From Thalassospira indica (lineage in GTDB: Bacteria > Pseudomonadota > Alphaproteobacteria > Rhodospirillales > Thalassospiraceae), in the NCBI RefSeq assembly GCF_003403095.1, contig NZ_CP031555.1, positions 1,840,001-1,904,000 of the forward strand: a stretch of DNA of 64,000 bases. The letters are read 5' to 3'. Positions 43,028-63,077 of the stretch are shown here, in pieces; the stretch's first letter is position 1, and each line of letters begins with the position of its first letter. The notes below the pieces were generated by a model. It worked only from the letters and a program-made list of their open reading frames with translations. It searched no databases and was not told the DNA's origin. Position numbers and translations under genes: made by a program.

Positions 43028-43456
43028 ATGGCGAAGAAAATCGACGGCTATCTTAAGCTGCAGATTCCCGCCGGCAAAGCCAACCCGTCGCCGCCTGTCG
43101 GCCCGGCTCTTGGTCAGCGCGGCGTGAATATCATGGAATTCTGCAAGGCGTTCAACGCAGCGACCCAGCAGATGGAACCTGGTATGCCGATTCCGGTCGT
43201 CATCACCGTTTATTCCGACCGTTCCTTCTCTTTCGTAACCAAAACCCCGCCGGCATCCTACTTCCTGAAAAAGGCAGCAGGCATTGCCAAGGGCTCCGGC
43301 ACCACCGGTAAAGGTTATGTTGGTAAAGTAACCAAAGCACAGGTCAAAGAAATCGCAGAAGCCAAAATGGCTGACCTCAACGCATTTGACGTTGATGGCG
43401 CGATGGCAATGATCGAGGGCTCTGCCCGTGCGATGGGTCTCGAGGTTGTGGAGTAA
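43028..43456 (+). CDS. rplK: 50S ribosomal protein L11
   Basis: This 142-residue L11 begins [32 protein letters not shown] (first part of the conserved sequence, residues 1-32). It binds the GTPase centre of 23S rRNA. ATG 43028 gives the normal family N-terminus and has AGAGG. An in-frame ATG 36 bases upstream (42992) has a better GGGAGGT site and would add 12 residues; see findings. Confidence 0.95.
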   Translation: MAKKIDGYLKLQIPAGKANPSPPVGPALGQRGVNIMEFCKAFNAATQQMEPGMPIPVVITVYSDRSFSFVTKTPPASYFLKKAAGIAKGSGTTGKGYVGKVTKAQVKEIAEAKMADLNAFDVDGAMAMIEGSARAMGLEVVE

Positions 43457-43460
43457 GACG

Positions 43461-44159
43461 ATGGCCAAGACTGGTAAACGCCTTGCCCAGGCCTATGAGG
43501 GCATCGACCGTAACACCCAGTACGAACTTGCAGCTGCTGTAAAGCTCGTCAAAGAAGGTGCAAAAGCCAAATTCGATGAAACCATCGAAATGGCCATGAA
43601 CCTTGGTGTTGATCCGCGTCACGCTGACCAGATGGTCCGTGGTGTTGTTTCCCTGCCGCATGGTACCGGTAAAACCATGCGCGTTGCTGTCTTCGCAAAA
43701 GAAGCCAAAGCAGAAGAAGCCCAGAAAGCTGGTGCAGACGCTGTTGGCGCCGAAGACCTGATGGAAGCAATGCAGAAAGGCGATCTGAACTATGATCGCG
43801 TTATTGCAACCCCGGACATGATGGCTGTTGTCGGCCGTCTCGGTAAGGTTCTCGGCCCGCGCGGCCTGATGCCGAACCCGAAACTCGGCACCGTGACCAT
43901 GGATGTTGCGACCGCTGTTTCCGACGCAAAAGCTGGTCAGGTCCAGTTCCGCGCCGAGAAAAACGGTATCGTTCATGCAGGTATCGGCAAGGCATCGTTC
44001 AGCGAAGAACAGATCCTTGAGAATGCAAAAGCATTCGTCGATGCGATCGTTAAAGCAAAACCGACAGGCGCAAAAGGTGTTTACCTGCAGCGCGCTGCGA
44101 TCAGCTCCACCATGGGTGCTGGCGTGAAACTGTCGATTGCTGACATCGCGTCGAAGTAA
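43461..44159 (+). CDS. rplA: 50S ribosomal protein L1
   Basis: This 232-residue L1 carries [33 protein letters not shown] motifs ([13 protein letters not shown] around 130-142) and a conserved C-terminal [18 protein letters not shown]. It forms the L1 stalk and in other bacteria represses the rplKA mRNA. It begins four bases after rplK. Confidence 0.96.
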   Translation: MAKTGKRLAQAYEGIDRNTQYELAAAVKLVKEGAKAKFDETIEMAMNLGVDPRHADQMVRGVVSLPHGTGKTMRVAVFAKEAKAEEAQKAGADAVGAEDLMEAMQKGDLNYDRVIATPDMMAVVGRLGKVLGPRGLMPNPKLGTVTMDVATAVSDAKAGQVQFRAEKNGIVHAGIGKASFSEEQILENAKAFVDAIVKAKPTGAKGVYLQRAAISSTMGAGVKLSIADIASK

Positions 44160-44438
44160 GAAAATTCGAATTCTGACCGGTCTTCGGATCGGTCAGGACC
44201 GGAGAGGGCTCAGTGCCCTCTCTACCTGTCTGTCCCAGACTGCAGGTGAGTGGGATTTGCCACTCTTAATTCCCTGCATAGGCAGAGGTTCCGGTTCTTA
44301 GTTTTCCCCATCGGGGATTCACACAAGGCTTGAACATCTGGCAAACGGACGGGCGTCACAGACCAGTTCGAAAGGACTGGTCGCGTCTGTGAACCTCCTT
44401 GTGAGGTTCAGGGCAATAAGCAATGTCGGAGACTAAAA
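44160..44438 (+). promoter_or_regulatory. Leader region of rplJL with four hairpins
   Basis: Structures in order: a 10-bp stem capped by a C(UUCG)G tetraloop (44173-44196), GAGAGGGC/GCCCTCTC (44202-44222), a long two-part stem TCACAGAC...GTCTGTGA (44356-44392) and GAACCTC/GAGGTTC (44391-44409). The position and the arrangement fit the L10 leader, where L10(L7/L12)4 binds and represses translation. The last two stems share two bases and could be alternatives. Confidence 0.65.
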
Positions 44439-44957
44439 GTGAACCGCGATGAAAAACAACAGTTCGTAGCAGAAATGCGCGAAGTGTTCGAAGGTGCGGA
44501 AGGCGTCGTCATCACCCAGTATAAGGGGCTGACGGTTGCTGAAATCACCGCTCTTCGTGCACAGATGCGTGATTCTGGTGCGGGCTTCAAGGTCACCAAA
44601 AACCGGCTTACGCGACTTGCTCTGGAAGGCACCAAATTTGCTGGTCTTGCAGACTACTTCACCGGTCCGACCGCGATTGGCTATTCAGCTGATCCGGCTT
44701 CGGTCGCAAAAGTAGCCTCCGAGTTCGCGAAATCCAACGACAAGCTGGTTCTTGTTGCTGGTGCCATCGGCGAACAGGTTCTCGATGAACAGGGCATCAA
44801 AGCTCTGGCAGAACTGCCGTCGCTGGACGAACTTCGTGCGAAACTGGTTGGTATGATCCAGACCCCGGCACAGCGTATCGCTACGCTGACCTCCAAGCCG
44901 GCGGGCCAGATCGCCCAGGTGCTGAAGGCATATGCCGACAAAGGCGAAGCCGCGTAA
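44439..44957 (+). CDS. rplJ: 50S ribosomal protein L10
   Basis: This 172-residue L10 starts at GTG 44439 behind GGAG. Conserved parts are VVITQYKGLTVAEITALRAQMRD (shortened family block at about 25-47) and KVTKNRLTRLAL. The C-terminal helix binds L7/L12 dimers. The preceding leader is probably its autoregulatory site. Confidence 0.96.
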   Translation: MNRDEKQQFVAEMREVFEGAEGVVITQYKGLTVAEITALRAQMRDSGAGFKVTKNRLTRLALEGTKFAGLADYFTGPTAIGYSADPASVAKVASEFAKSNDKLVLVAGAIGEQVLDEQGIKALAELPSLDELRAKLVGMIQTPAQRIATLTSKPAGQIAQVLKAYADKGEAA

Positions 44958-45012
44958 ACCAAAGTAATCAGATATCTCAGATATCTAAGTTCAAGCCTAG
45001 GAGTATAGTAAA

Positions 45013-45390
<378 letters not shown>

Positions 45391-45765
45391 TCGACGGCTT
45401 CTTGCCAAGGTCTGGGTCGGCGTCCTTCGGGCGCCGGCCCTTCCGTCTCTGTGCACTACGGCAATCGTGCCGAGCCCGTGCAGAGGCGCGAACAGGAATT
45501 TAACGGTTGACGCTGCCAAAGGTAATCGTACATAACGTAAGGCCGTTTAGGTCAGAGGTTATCTTTGACGGCGTCGACAGCCGAGGGATCAGTGATCTCA
45601 ATCAAGTTGGATGTCAAATAACATCCACAGTCATAATCAAGTGAACGCCCGCCCCGTACGGGGCTCGGGCGTCGTTGTGCTGTATGCGTTTTGCGCGAAT
45701 CGCAAACGTGACAGAGCAGGGACGAACGAGTTCGGACGGTGTGGGGAGGCGCGATTAAAGGAACG
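45391..45765 (+). promoter_or_regulatory. rplL-rpoB intergenic attenuator region
   Basis: These 375 bp hold no gene. A GC-rich hairpin with a UUCG loop lies at about 45417-45440 (GTCGGCGTCC/GGCGCCGGC). A wide pairing CTCTGTGCAC...GTGCAGAG lies at about 45454-45487, and another stem CGCCCGCCCCG/CGGGGCTCGGGCG is near 45648-45674. Partial termination and RNase III processing at this place set the ratio of L7/L12 to RNA polymerase in other bacteria. Confidence 0.55.
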
Positions 45766-49935
<4,170 letters not shown>

Positions 49936-49947
49936 GTGTTTGGCTGA

Positions 49948-54231
<4,284 letters not shown>

Positions 54232-54263
54232 GTTCGTCGCGTCAGACAGTTAAAAAGAATCAG

Positions 54264-54300
54264 AAACGAGCCGGACTCTTATCGACGCACCGGCTCGTTT
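54264..54300 (+). terminator. Terminator after rpoC
   Basis: AAACGAGCCGG and CCGGCTCGTTT form an 11-bp stem with a 15-base loop, ending in TTT. It lies 33 bases after the rpoC stop. Confidence 0.75.
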
Positions 54301-54341
54301 CGGCGTTTGAAGCGCCAACTCGAAGGCCCAGAGGGTTTTGC

Positions 54342-54370
54342 TTGACGCAAAAGGGGCCCGTCACTAGTAT
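54342..54370 (+). promoter_or_regulatory. Promoter of the str operon
   Basis: TTGACG (54342-54347) and TAGTAT (54365-54370) are separated by 17 bp. The position between the rpoC terminator and rpsL makes it the main promoter for rpsL-rpsG-fusA-tuf. Confidence 0.8.
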
Positions 54371-54602
54371 GCGCCCACCGAATCTAGGGGGGGGCAACTG
54401 TGCCGGTGCCGCTTTGTGCGGTAGCGGGCGGTTTTCGCCCCCCATCGCTTGAGTGCGACTCTGACGGCCGTCGAGGCAGGAACTCCTGCTTTTATGGGCG
54501 TCCGCGCGTGTTTTTGTACTTGCACAAAGACGCGTGGTCGCTCGTCGTGCGTCGATAAGAGCAACGCCCTAGTGGCGTCCGTTAAAGTAAAAGGGAAAGT
54601 TA
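54371..54602 (+). promoter_or_regulatory. Long structured leader of rpsL
   Basis: About 225 bases separate the promoter from the rpsL ATG. The leader has a run of eight G (54387-54394) and several hairpins: GCAGGA/TCCTGC near 54475, CGCGT...ACGCG near 54505-54537, and ACGCC/GGCGT (54564-54578). No upstream open frame with a ribosome site was seen. It may carry autogenous or growth-rate control. Confidence 0.5.
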
Positions 54603-54974
54603 ATGCCCACTATTAACCAGTTGATCCGCAAGTCGCGGACTCCGCGCACCCAGCGCGATATGGTTCCGGCACTGGAAGCATGCCCGCAGAAACGCGGCGT
54701 TTGCACCCGTGTCTATACCACTACCCCGAAGAAGCCGAACTCGGCACTTCGTAAGGTTGCTCGTGTTCGTTTGACCAACGGCTACGAAGTTACCTCTTAC
54801 ATTCCGGGTGAAGGCCACAACCTGCAAGAACACTCCGTCGTAATGATCCGCGGCGGCCGTGTAAAAGATTTGCCGGGTGTCCGTTACCACATCATTCGCG
54901 GTACCCTCGATACGCAGGGTGTCAAAGACCGTAAACAGCGTCGTTCGAAATACGGCGCGAAGCGTCCGAAATAA
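54603..54974 (+). CDS. rpsL: 30S ribosomal protein S12
   Basis: This 123-residue S12 has PTINQLIRK at the start. The decoding-site loop [15 protein letters not shown] and the segment [13 protein letters not shown] carry the usual lysines of streptomycin-sensitive S12 (Lys43 in TTPKKPNS, and [11 protein letters not shown]). It is the first gene of the str operon. Confidence 0.98.
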   Translation: MPTINQLIRKSRTPRTQRDMVPALEACPQKRGVCTRVYTTTPKKPNSALRKVARVRLTNGYEVTSYIPGEGHNLQEHSVVMIRGGRVKDLPGVRYHIIRGTLDTQGVKDRKQRRSKYGAKRPK

Positions 54975-55454
<480 letters not shown>

Positions 55455-55481
55455 CCCAGACCTCAGGATCAAGAGTCGATT

Positions 55482-57563
55482 ATGGTACAACGTACTCCGA
55501 TCTCTCGGTATCGCAATATTGGCATCATGGCACACATCGATGCTGGTAAAACCACGACAACCGAGCGAATTCTTTTCTACACCGGCAAGTCCTACAAGAT
55601 CGGCGAAGTCCACGACGGCGCCGCGACCATGGACTGGATGGAACAGGAACAGGAACGCGGCATTACGATTACGTCTGCTGCAACTACCTGCTTCTGGAAC
55701 GATCACCGGGTCAACATCATCGATACCCCGGGCCACGTTGACTTCACGATTGAAGTTGAACGTTCGCTCCGCGTTCTCGATGGTGCTTGCGCGGTATTCG
55801 ATGCCGTTTCCGGTGTTGAACCGCAGACCGAAACCGTTTGGCGCCAGGCTGACAAATACCACGTACCGCGTATGTGCTTTGTCAACAAAATGGACCGTAC
55901 CGGTGCGGACTTCTTCCGTTGCGTTGAGATGATGAAAGAACGTCTCGGTGCGAATGTTGCTGTTATGCAGCTGCCGATTGGTTCCGAAGGCGAATTCGAA
56001 GGTGTTGTCGATCTCGTTCGCAACAAGGAAATCGTCTGGAAAGACGAAAGCCTTGGTGCAGAATTCGAATATCGCGACATCCGTGACTCGCTTGCTGACC
56101 AGGCTGCGGAATACCGCGAAGCCCTGATCGAACAGGCTGTCGAGTGCGACGAAGCAGCAATGGAAGCTTACCTCGAAGGCGAAATGCCGACCGAGGAAGT
56201 TATCAAGAAGTGCATCCGCAAAGGTACGATCGCTGGCAACCTTGTTCCGGTCCTTCTGGGTACCGCGTTCAAGAACAAAGGCGTTCAGCCGCTTCTTGAT
56301 GCTGTTGTCGACTACATGCCGGCTCCGGATGACATCGACGATGTTCGTGGCGTTAAGCCGAACACCGAAGACGAGCCGGATAGCCGTCCGCTGACCGACG
56401 AAGCACCGTTCTCGGCTCTTGCGTTCAAGATCATGTCCGACCCGTTCGTCGGTTCCTTGACCTTCATTCGTATCTATTCCGGTGTTCTGGATGCCGGTTC
56501 GTATGTTCTCAACTCTGTTAAAGAGAAAAAAGAACGTATCGGCCGTATGCTTCTTATGCATTCAAACAACCGCGAAGAAATCAAATACGCATGCTCGGGC
56601 GACATCGTTGCTCTGGTTGGCATGAAGGACACCACCACTGGTGATACCCTTTGTGACCCGGCAAAGCCGATCATTCTCGAGCGTATGGAATTCCCGGATC
56701 CGGTTATCGAAATCGCTGTTGAGCCGAAATCGAAAGCCGACCAGGAAAAAATGGGTCTCGCCCTTGCACGTCTTGCACAGGAAGATCCGTCGTTCCGCGT
56801 TAAATCCGACCACGAATCCGGCCAGACCATCATTTCCGGTATGGGCGAACTTCACCTCGACATTCTTGTCGATCGTATGAAGCGTGAATTCAAAGTCGAA
56901 GCAAACGTCGGCGCGCCGCAGGTTGCTTACCGTGAGACGATCTCGAAAGAAGTCGATATCGACTACACCCACAAAAAACAGTCGGGTGGTTCGGGTCAGT
57001 TCGCACGTATCAAGTTGACCTTCACCCCGGGTGAACCGGGTTCGGGCTTCTCCTTCTCCGATACCGTTGTTGGCGGTAACGTTCCGAAGGAATACATCCC
57101 GGGCGTACAGAAAGGTCTCGAAAGCTCGCTGCAGAGCGGTGTGATCGCAGGCTTCCCTGTAACCGACTTCTCTATCAAGTTGACGGACGGTGCATACCAC
57201 GACGTTGACTCGAGCGTCATGGCCTTCGAAATCGCTGCTCGCGCAGCATTCCGCGAAGGTTTGGCAAAAGCTTCTCCGAAGCTGCTCGAGCCGATCATGA
57301 AGGTCGAGGTAGTGACCCCGGAAGAATACATGGGCGATATCATTGGTGACCTGAACAGCCGTCGTGGCCAGGTCCGTGACATGGACTCCCGTGGTATTGC
57401 ACGCGTTGTTAACGCGTTCGTACCGCTGGCGAACATGTTCGGTTACGTCAACACGCTGCGCTCCATGTCCCAGGGCCGTGCCCAGTTCGTGATGCAGTTC
57501 GATCATTATGCCGACGTCCCGCAGGCAGTTGCGGACGAAGTCAAAGCCAAATCGGCCGGCTAA
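55482..57563 (+). CDS. fusA: Elongation factor G
   Basis: This 693-residue translocase GTPase has G1 [15 protein letters not shown] near residue 17, DTPGHVDFT and NKMD. Domains II-V are complete ([36 protein letters not shown]). It moves tRNA and mRNA through the ribosome. It lies 27 bases after rpsG and 28 before the second tuf. Confidence 0.98.
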   Translation: MVQRTPISRYRNIGIMAHIDAGKTTTTERILFYTGKSYKIGEVHDGAATMDWMEQEQERGITITSAATTCFWNDHRVNIIDTPGHVDFTIEVERSLRVLDGACAVFDAVSGVEPQTETVWRQADKYHVPRMCFVNKMDRTGADFFRCVEMMKERLGANVAVMQLPIGSEGEFEGVVDLVRNKEIVWKDESLGAEFEYRDIRDSLADQAAEYREALIEQAVECDEAAMEAYLEGEMPTEEVIKKCIRKGTIAGNLVPVLLGTAFKNKGVQPLLDAVVDYMPAPDDIDDVRGVKPNTEDEPDSRPLTDEAPFSALAFKIMSDPFVGSLTFIRIYSGVLDAGSYVLNSVKEKKERIGRMLLMHSNNREEIKYACSGDIVALVGMKDTTTGDTLCDPAKPIILERMEFPDPVIEIAVEPKSKADQEKMGLALARLAQEDPSFRVKSDHESGQTIISGMGELHLDILVDRMKREFKVEANVGAPQVAYRETISKEVDIDYTHKKQSGGSGQFARIKLTFTPGEPGSGFSFSDTVVGGNVPKEYIPGVQKGLESSLQSGVIAGFPVTDFSIKLTDGAYHDVDSSVMAFEIAARAAFREGLAKASPKLLEPIMKVEVVTPEEYMGDIIGDLNSRRGQVRDMDSRGIARVVNAFVPLANMFGYVNTLRSMSQGRAQFVMQFDHYADVPQAVADEVKAKSAG

Positions 57564-57591
57564 GGGCCAGCTAGAATAAACGGAGTTAGAA

Positions 57592-58782
57592 ATGGCTAAA
57601 GAAAAGTTTGAGCGTACAAAACCGCACGTTAACGTTGGCACCATCGGCCACGTTGACCACGGTAAAACCACGCTGACCGCAGCAATCACCAAAGTTCTGG
57701 CAGAAGCCGGTGGCGCTTCGTTCCAGGACTACAGCATGATCGACAAGGCACCGGAAGAGAAAGCTCGTGGTATCACGATCTCGACCGCGCACGTTGAGTA
57801 TGAGACCGAGAACCGTCACTACGCACACGTCGACTGCCCGGGCCACGCTGACTATGTTAAAAACATGATCACTGGTGCGGCACAGATGGACGGCGGTATC
57901 CTCGTCGTTTCGGCTGCTGATGGCCCGATGCCGCAGACCCGTGAGCACATCCTGCTCGCACGTCAGGTTGGTGTTCCGGCTCTCGTCGTCTTCATGAACA
58001 AAGTTGACCAGGTCGACGACGAAGAGCTTCTCGAGCTCGTCGAAATGGAAATCCGTGAACTTCTGTCGTCCTACGACTTCCCGGGCGACGATATTCCGAT
58101 CGTCAAGGGCTCTGCTCTTGCTGCTCTGGAAGGTCGCGATGATGAAATCGGCAAAAACGCTATCCTCGAACTGATGAAAGCGGTTGACGACTACATCCCG
58201 GCTCCTGAGCGTCCGAAAGACAAGCCGTTCCTGATGCCGATCGAAGACGTGTTCTCGATCTCGGGTCGTGGTACGGTTGTAACCGGTCGTGTTGAAACCG
58301 GCGTTGTTAAAGTTGGCGAAGAGATTGAAATCGTCGGCATTAAAGACACCGTTAAAACCACCGTTACCGGCGTTGAAATGTTCCGCAAGCTGCTCGACCA
58401 GGGCGAAGCTGGCGACAACATTGGCGCGCTGCTGCGTGGTACCAAACGTGAAGACGTCGAACGTGGCCAGGTTCTGGCACACGTTGGCTCGATCACCCCG
58501 CACACCAAATTCGAAGCAGAAGCCTACATCCTGACCAAGGATGAAGGTGGCCGTCACACGCCGTTCTTCTCGAACTACCGTCCGCAGTTCTACTTCCGTA
58601 CGACTGACGTAACCGGTTCGATCGAGCTGCCGGCAGGTACGGAAATGGTTATGCCGGGTGACAACGTTCAGATGACCGCAACTCTCATTGCACCGATCGC
58701 AATGGACGAAGGTCTGCGTTTCGCAATCCGTGAAGGCGGTCGTACCGTCGGCGCGGGCGTTGTTGCCAAGATCATCGAATAA
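57592..58782 (+). CDS. tuf: Elongation factor Tu, copy 2
   Basis: This 396-residue EF-Tu lies in the str operon and is almost identical to the copy at 40742. Residues 207-396 are the same in both. Stretches of about 300 bases are identical at the DNA level, whereas the first and last few codons differ by silent changes, which suits gene conversion. It follows fusA as in most bacteria. Confidence 0.98.
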   Translation: MAKEKFERTKPHVNVGTIGHVDHGKTTLTAAITKVLAEAGGASFQDYSMIDKAPEEKARGITISTAHVEYETENRHYAHVDCPGHADYVKNMITGAAQMDGGILVVSAADGPMPQTREHILLARQVGVPALVVFMNKVDQVDDEELLELVEMEIRELLSSYDFPGDDIPIVKGSALAALEGRDDEIGKNAILELMKAVDDYIPAPERPKDKPFLMPIEDVFSISGRGTVVTGRVETGVVKVGEEIEIVGIKDTVKTTVTGVEMFRKLLDQGEAGDNIGALLRGTKREDVERGQVLAHVGSITPHTKFEAEAYILTKDEGGRHTPFFSNYRPQFYFRTTDVTGSIELPAGTEMVMPGDNVQMTATLIAPIAMDEGLRFAIREGGRTVGAGVVAKIIE

Positions 58783-58805
58783 TTTTTTCTCTTGATCTTT
58801 GTGGA

Positions 58806-58830
58806 GCGGGCGGCTATGTAAGCCGCCCGC
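58806..58830 (+). other. Hairpin after tuf copy 2
   Basis: GCGGGCGGCT and AGCCGCCCGC form a perfect 10-bp stem with a five-base loop. It is related to the hairpin after the first tuf gene. Without a T-run it may be a partial terminator between the str and S10 operons. Confidence 0.65.
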
Positions 58831-58902
58831 AACACTTTTGCGGCAATCGTCAACTCCAGTTGAGGGGCCGGTGTCCTTTTGAGGGCTCCGGTACATAATT
58901 AC

Positions 58903-59211
58903 ATGGATAGTCAGAACATTCGCATTCGCCTCAAGGCGTTTGACCATCGCGTGCTGGATCAGTCCACGCGTGAGATCGTCAATACGGCGAAGCGCACTGG
59001 CGCAGAGGTCCGCGGCCCGATTCCGCTGCCGACCCGCATCGAAAAGTACACTGTTCTGCGGTCTCCGCACGTGAACAAAAAGTCACGCGAACAGCTTGAA
59101 ATCCGTACGCACAAGCGTCTTCTCGACATTGTCGACCCGACCCCGCAAACCGTCGATGCTCTTATGAAGCTCGACCTTGCGTCCGGTGTCGATGTCGAGA
59201 TCAAACTTTAA
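58903..59211 (+). CDS. rpsJ: 30S ribosomal protein S10
   Basis: This 102-residue S10 starts at ATG 58903 ([19 protein letters not shown]). The loop [20 protein letters not shown] is conserved. It is also the NusE transcription factor. It is the first gene of the S10 operon and lies 120 bp after tuf. Confidence 0.98.
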   Translation: MDSQNIRIRLKAFDHRVLDQSTREIVNTAKRTGAEVRGPIPLPTRIEKYTVLRSPHVNKKSREQLEIRTHKRLLDIVDPTPQTVDALMKLDLASGVDVEIKL

Positions 59212-59227
59212 TCGGGAGTAAGCCGCA

Positions 59228-59944
59228 ATGCGTAGTGGACTTATTACCCAGAAGGTCGGTATGACCCGCGTCTTCAACGACGACGGTTCCCACCTTCCTG
59301 TAACCGTTCTGAAGGTCGAAGATCTTCAGGTTGTCGCCAACCGTACCAACGACACCGACGGCTACGTCGCTGTTCAGCTTGGTTATGGCAAAGCGAAAGT
59401 GAAAAACGTATCCAAGCCGATGCGTGGCCACTTCGCCAAAGCCAAGGTTGAGCCGAAAGCCAAACTTGCTGAATTCCGCGTGAGCGAAGATGGCCTGATC
59501 GAAGTTGGTGCAGAACTTGCTGCAACCCATTTCGTCGAAGGCCAGTACGTTGACGTAATCGGCACGTCCATCGGTAAAGGTTTTGCCGGTGCGATGAAGC
59601 GTCACAACTTCGGTGGTCTGCGTGCGTCGCACGGTGTGTCTGTGTCGCACCGTTCGCATGGTTCCACCGGTCAGTGCCAGGACCCGGGCCGCGTCTTCAA
59701 AGGTAAGAAGATGGCTGGTCACCTCGGTGCCGCACGTGTAACCGTTCAGTCCCTTAAAGTCGTGTCTTCGGACGCCGACAAAGGCCTGATCCTGGTGCAT
59801 GGTGCCGTTCCGGGTCACAAGGGTGCCTATGTCCTTGTCAAGGATGCCGTGAAGCGTGCTGCACCGGAAGGTCTGCCGTTCCCGGCCGCGCTCAAGGGTG
59901 CTGCCCCGGCCGCTGAAGAAGCTGTCGCCGAGGATAAGGAATAA
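59228..59944 (+). CDS. rplC: 50S ribosomal protein L3
   Basis: The 238-residue L3 has [13 protein letters not shown] at the N-terminus and the long loop [21 protein letters not shown] (shortened) reaching to the peptidyl-transferase centre. An acidic tail of about 20 residues ([14 protein letters not shown]) is typical of alphaproteobacterial L3. Confidence 0.97.
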   Translation: MRSGLITQKVGMTRVFNDDGSHLPVTVLKVEDLQVVANRTNDTDGYVAVQLGYGKAKVKNVSKPMRGHFAKAKVEPKAKLAEFRVSEDGLIEVGAELAATHFVEGQYVDVIGTSIGKGFAGAMKRHNFGGLRASHGVSVSHRSHGSTGQCQDPGRVFKGKKMAGHLGAARVTVQSLKVVSSDADKGLILVHGAVPGHKGAYVLVKDAVKRAAPEGLPFPAALKGAAPAAEEAVAEDKE

Positions 59945-59949
59945 GCATC

Positions 59950-60570
59950 ATGAAGCTCGACATTCTCAAACTTGACGCTTCCAAGTCCGGTAAGATTGAT
60001 CTTGCAGAAGACATCTTTGGTCTGGAAGTACGTCGTGACGTCCTGCACCGCATGGTGAACTGGCAGCTGGCAAAACGCCGTGCCGGTACCCACAAGGTAA
60101 AGGAAAAGTCCGAAGTTTCCGCAACCACGAAAAAATTCGTGCGTCAGAAGGGTAGTGGCGGTGCACGTCACGGTTCCCGTAAAGCCGCACAGTTCCGTGG
60201 TGGTGGTACCGTGCACGGTCCGCGCGTTCGCGACCACGCACACGATCTGACCAAGAAGTTCCGTAAACTCGCGCTGAAAACCGCTCTGTCGGCTAAGGCA
60301 AAAGACGGTAAGCTTATCGTTCTTGATAATGCGGAATTCTCGGACGCCAAAACCAAGAATCTGGTCGCAGTTTTCAATAAACTCGGCTGGAAGTCTGCAC
60401 TGATCATCGACGGTGCGCAGGTCAACGAAGGTTTTGCACGCGCAGCGCGCAACATCCCGCAGGTTGATGTGCTCCCGCAGATTGGTGCTAACGTCTATGA
60501 CATCCTGCGCCGTGACACCCTGGTGCTGACCAAGGGTGCGGTCGAAGCGTTGGAGGCACGTCTCAAATGA
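59950..60570 (+). CDS. rplD: 50S ribosomal protein L4
   Basis: The 206-residue L4 has the extended loop [20 protein letters not shown] (shortened) that lines the exit tunnel. The stop overlaps the rplW start by four bases (ATGA). In E. coli L4 represses its operon; no matching leader was identified here. Confidence 0.97.
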   Translation: MKLDILKLDASKSGKIDLAEDIFGLEVRRDVLHRMVNWQLAKRRAGTHKVKEKSEVSATTKKFVRQKGSGGARHGSRKAAQFRGGGTVHGPRVRDHAHDLTKKFRKLALKTALSAKAKDGKLIVLDNAEFSDAKTKNLVAVFNKLGWKSALIIDGAQVNEGFARAARNIPQVDVLPQIGANVYDILRRDTLVLTKGAVEALEARLK

Positions 60571-60869
60571 CGATCATCAGCAAAGAGCGGATGTACGAAG
60601 TCATCCGCGCCCCGCATATCACTGAAAAGTCGACGCTGATTTCTGAACACAACGCAGTTGCGTTCAAAGTTGCGATCGACGCCACCAAGCCGGAGATTAA
60701 GGCTGCTGTGGAAGGTCTGTTCGGGGTGAAGGTCAAGGCGGTCAATACCTCTGTGGTAAAAGGAAAGACCAAGCGTTTTCGCGGTATTTCCGGTCGTCGG
60801 AGCGATTTCAAGAAAGCGATGGTGACCCTCGAAGAGGGCCAGTCCATCGATGTGACTACGGGAATCTAA
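60567..60869 (+). CDS. rplW: 50S ribosomal protein L23
   Basis: The 100-residue L23 has the conserved APHITEKST and [15 protein letters not shown] parts. It sits at the exit of the peptide tunnel and binds trigger factor and SRP. It overlaps rplD by four bases. Confidence 0.97.
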   Translation: MTIISKERMYEVIRAPHITEKSTLISEHNAVAFKVAIDATKPEIKAAVEGLFGVKVKAVNTSVVKGKTKRFRGISGRRSDFKKAMVTLEEGQSIDVTTGI

Positions 60870-60873
60870 GACA

Positions 60874-61701
60874 ATGGCTTTGAAGAAGTTTAAACCAACC
60901 TCTCCTGGTCGCCGTCAGCTGGTTCTCGTGGATCGTTCTGATCTCCACAAGGGCAAGCCGATCAAAGCGTTGACCGAAGGTCTTCGCAAGAAAGGTGGCC
61001 GTAACAACACTGGTCGTATCACCGCCCGCCGTATTGGTGGTGGTCACAAACGTCGTTACCGTCTCATCGACTTCAAACGTACCAAGTTTGACGTCGTCGG
61101 TACCGTCGAGCGTTTGGAATATGATCCGAACCGTACCGCGTTTATCGCACTGGTTCGCTATTCCGACGACGAGCTGGCCTACATCCTCGCACCGCAGCGT
61201 CTCGCTGTCGGCGACAACGTTGTTGCCGCTGAACGCGTAGACATTAAGCCGGGTAACGCCGCACCGCTGAAGAACATTCCGGTCGGTACCATTGTCCATA
61301 ACGTCGAACTGAAAGCCGGTAAAGGTGGTCAGGTCGCACGTTCAGCAGGCTCGTATGTACAGCTTGTTGGTAAGGACCAGGGTTACGCCCAGCTTAAGCT
61401 GTCCTCCGGTGAGGTACGTTTGGTTCGTGGTGAATGCATGGCTACCATTGGTGCCGTGTCCAACCCGGACCATCAGAACTCGAACCTTGGTAAAGCCGGC
61501 CGTAATCGCTGGCTTGGCAAGCGTCCTTCGGTTCGTGGCGTTGCCATGAACCCGATCGATCACCCGCATGGTGGTGGTGAAGGTCGTACGTCGGGTGGTC
61601 GTCACCCGGTTACGCCGTGGGGCAAGCCTACCAAGGGCAAACGTACCCGCTCGAACAAAAAGACCGACGCGCTCATCATGCGCCGTCGTCACAAGAGCTA
61701 A
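60874..61701 (+). CDS. rplB: 50S ribosomal protein L2
   Basis: The 275-residue L2 has [22 protein letters not shown] (part quoted) and the C-terminal [21 protein letters not shown], whose histidine is essential for peptidyl transfer. It starts four bases after rplW. Confidence 0.98.
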   Translation: MALKKFKPTSPGRRQLVLVDRSDLHKGKPIKALTEGLRKKGGRNNTGRITARRIGGGHKRRYRLIDFKRTKFDVVGTVERLEYDPNRTAFIALVRYSDDELAYILAPQRLAVGDNVVAAERVDIKPGNAAPLKNIPVGTIVHNVELKAGKGGQVARSAGSYVQLVGKDQGYAQLKLSSGEVRLVRGECMATIGAVSNPDHQNSNLGKAGRNRWLGKRPSVRGVAMNPIDHPHGGGEGRTSGGRHPVTPWGKPTKGKRTRSNKKTDALIMRRRHKS

Positions 61702-61717
61702 CGGAGGAGGCTAGACT

Positions 61718-61996
61718 ATGGCGCGTTCCGTTTGGAAGGGTCCGTTTGTTGACGGATACCTTCTTAAGAAAGCCGATACTGTCCGTGCCTCAGGCCGGAA
61801 TGAGGTAATTAAGACCTGGTCGCGGCGTTCGACGATTCTGCCGCAATTCGTAGGCCTCACCTTTGGGGTTTACAATGGCCAGAAATTCCTGCCGGTGCTC
61901 GTGACCGAAGATATGATTGGTCACAAGTTCGGTGAATTCTCGCCGACCCGTACCTACTATGGTCACGCGGCCGACAAAAAGGCGAAGAGGAAGTAA
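61718..61996 (+). CDS. rpsS: 30S ribosomal protein S19
   Basis: The 92-residue S19 has [16 protein letters not shown] and [19 protein letters not shown]. It starts behind GGAGGAGG. It contacts the A-site tRNA region of the 30S head. Confidence 0.97.
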   Translation: MARSVWKGPFVDGYLLKKADTVRASGRNEVIKTWSRRSTILPQFVGLTFGVYNGQKFLPVLVTEDMIGHKFGEFSPTRTYYGHAADKKAKRK

Positions 61997-61998
61997 CG

Positions 61999-62379
61999 AT
62001 GGGTAAGAAAGCTGACATCCGTCGGCTGGCGGATAACGAGGCCGCGGCTTCGCTCCGGGCAGTACGCATTTCCCCGCGTAAGCTCAACCTCGTCGCCGAG
62101 TCGATTCGTGGTATGAAGGCAGAAGCTGCTTTGGCAGAGCTGACCTTCTCCAATAAACGCATTTCGCAAGACGTCAAAAAGCTGCTGGAATCGGCAATCG
62201 CTAATGCCGAAAACAACCATCAGCTCGATGTTGACCGTCTCTATATTAAAGAGGCATCTGTTGGTAAGGCCTTCGTAATGAAGCGCTGGCGCGCCCGTGC
62301 ACGCGGTCGTGTTGGCAAAATCATTAAGCCGTTCTCCAACATGCGCATCGTCGTTTGCGAACGTGAGGAGGCCGAGTAA
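61999..62379 (+). CDS. rplV: 50S ribosomal protein L22
   Basis: The 126-residue L22 has [18 protein letters not shown] near 20-37 and a C-terminal hairpin with [15 protein letters not shown], which lines the peptide tunnel. Its stop overlaps the rpsC start by one base. Confidence 0.97.
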   Translation: MGKKADIRRLADNEAAASLRAVRISPRKLNLVAESIRGMKAEAALAELTFSNKRISQDVKKLLESAIANAENNHQLDVDRLYIKEASVGKAFVMKRWRARARGRVGKIIKPFSNMRIVVCEREEAE

Positions 62380-63065
62380 TGGGTCAGAAAATTAATCCGA
62401 TCGGTCTGCGCGTTGGCATTAACCGTACCTGGGATTCCCGCTGGTACGCCAACAAGGCCGATTTCGCTGGTCTTCTTCACGAAGATCTCGCGATCCGCAA
62501 TTTCATCTTCGACCGTCTGAAACAGGCGGGTGTATCGAAGGTGATTATCGAACGTCCGGCGAAGAAAGCCCGCATTTCGATCCACACCGCTCGTCCGGGC
62601 GTTGTGATCGGGAAAAAAGGCCAGGACATCGAGAAGCTCAAGAACGATCTGCAGAAACTGGCAAATGCCGAAGTGCAGGTTAACATCATCGAGATTCGCA
62701 AGCCGGAACTCGATGCCAAGCTGGTCGCTGACAACATCGCCCAGCAGCTTGAGCGCCGTGTTTCGTTCCGTCGCGCTATGAAGCGCTCGGTTCAGAACGC
62801 AATGCGTCTCGGTGCCGGTGGCATTCGTATTAATGCTGCTGGTCGTCTTGGTGGCGCAGAAATCGCCCGTACCGAATGGTACCGTGAAGGTCGCGTTCCG
62901 CTGCATACCCTGCGTGCGGACGTTGATTATGGCACTTCGGAAGCACACACCACCTACGGTGTTTGCGGTCTGAAGGTCTGGATCTTCAAGGGCGAAATCA
63001 TGGCACATGATCCGTTGGCTTCTGAGCGTCGCGCTCTCGAGTCGGCTGGTTCCGGTCGTAAGTAA
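62379..63065 (+). CDS. rpsC: 30S ribosomal protein S3
   Basis: The 228-residue S3 has [20 protein letters not shown] and the KH-domain motif [17 protein letters not shown]. It forms part of the mRNA entry helicase. It is coupled to rplV by TAATG. Confidence 0.98.
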   Translation: MGQKINPIGLRVGINRTWDSRWYANKADFAGLLHEDLAIRNFIFDRLKQAGVSKVIIERPAKKARISIHTARPGVVIGKKGQDIEKLKNDLQKLANAEVQVNIIEIRKPELDAKLVADNIAQQLERRVSFRRAMKRSVQNAMRLGAGGIRINAAGRLGGAEIARTEWYREGRVPLHTLRADVDYGTSEAHTTYGVCGLKVWIFKGEIMAHDPLASERRALESAGSGRK

Positions 63066-63077
63066 GGAGATCCCGAT

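Noticed and set aside
44968..44987. Tandem TCAGATATC repeat before rplL
   Set aside because: Two copies only, short, and inside a normal ribosomal intergenic gap; not enough to call a site.
57586..59070. Long antisense frame opposite tuf copy 2 (and its twin opposite copy 1 at 40667-41998)
   Set aside because: Both mirror the same conserved coding sequence of EF-Tu and are explained by its codon use.
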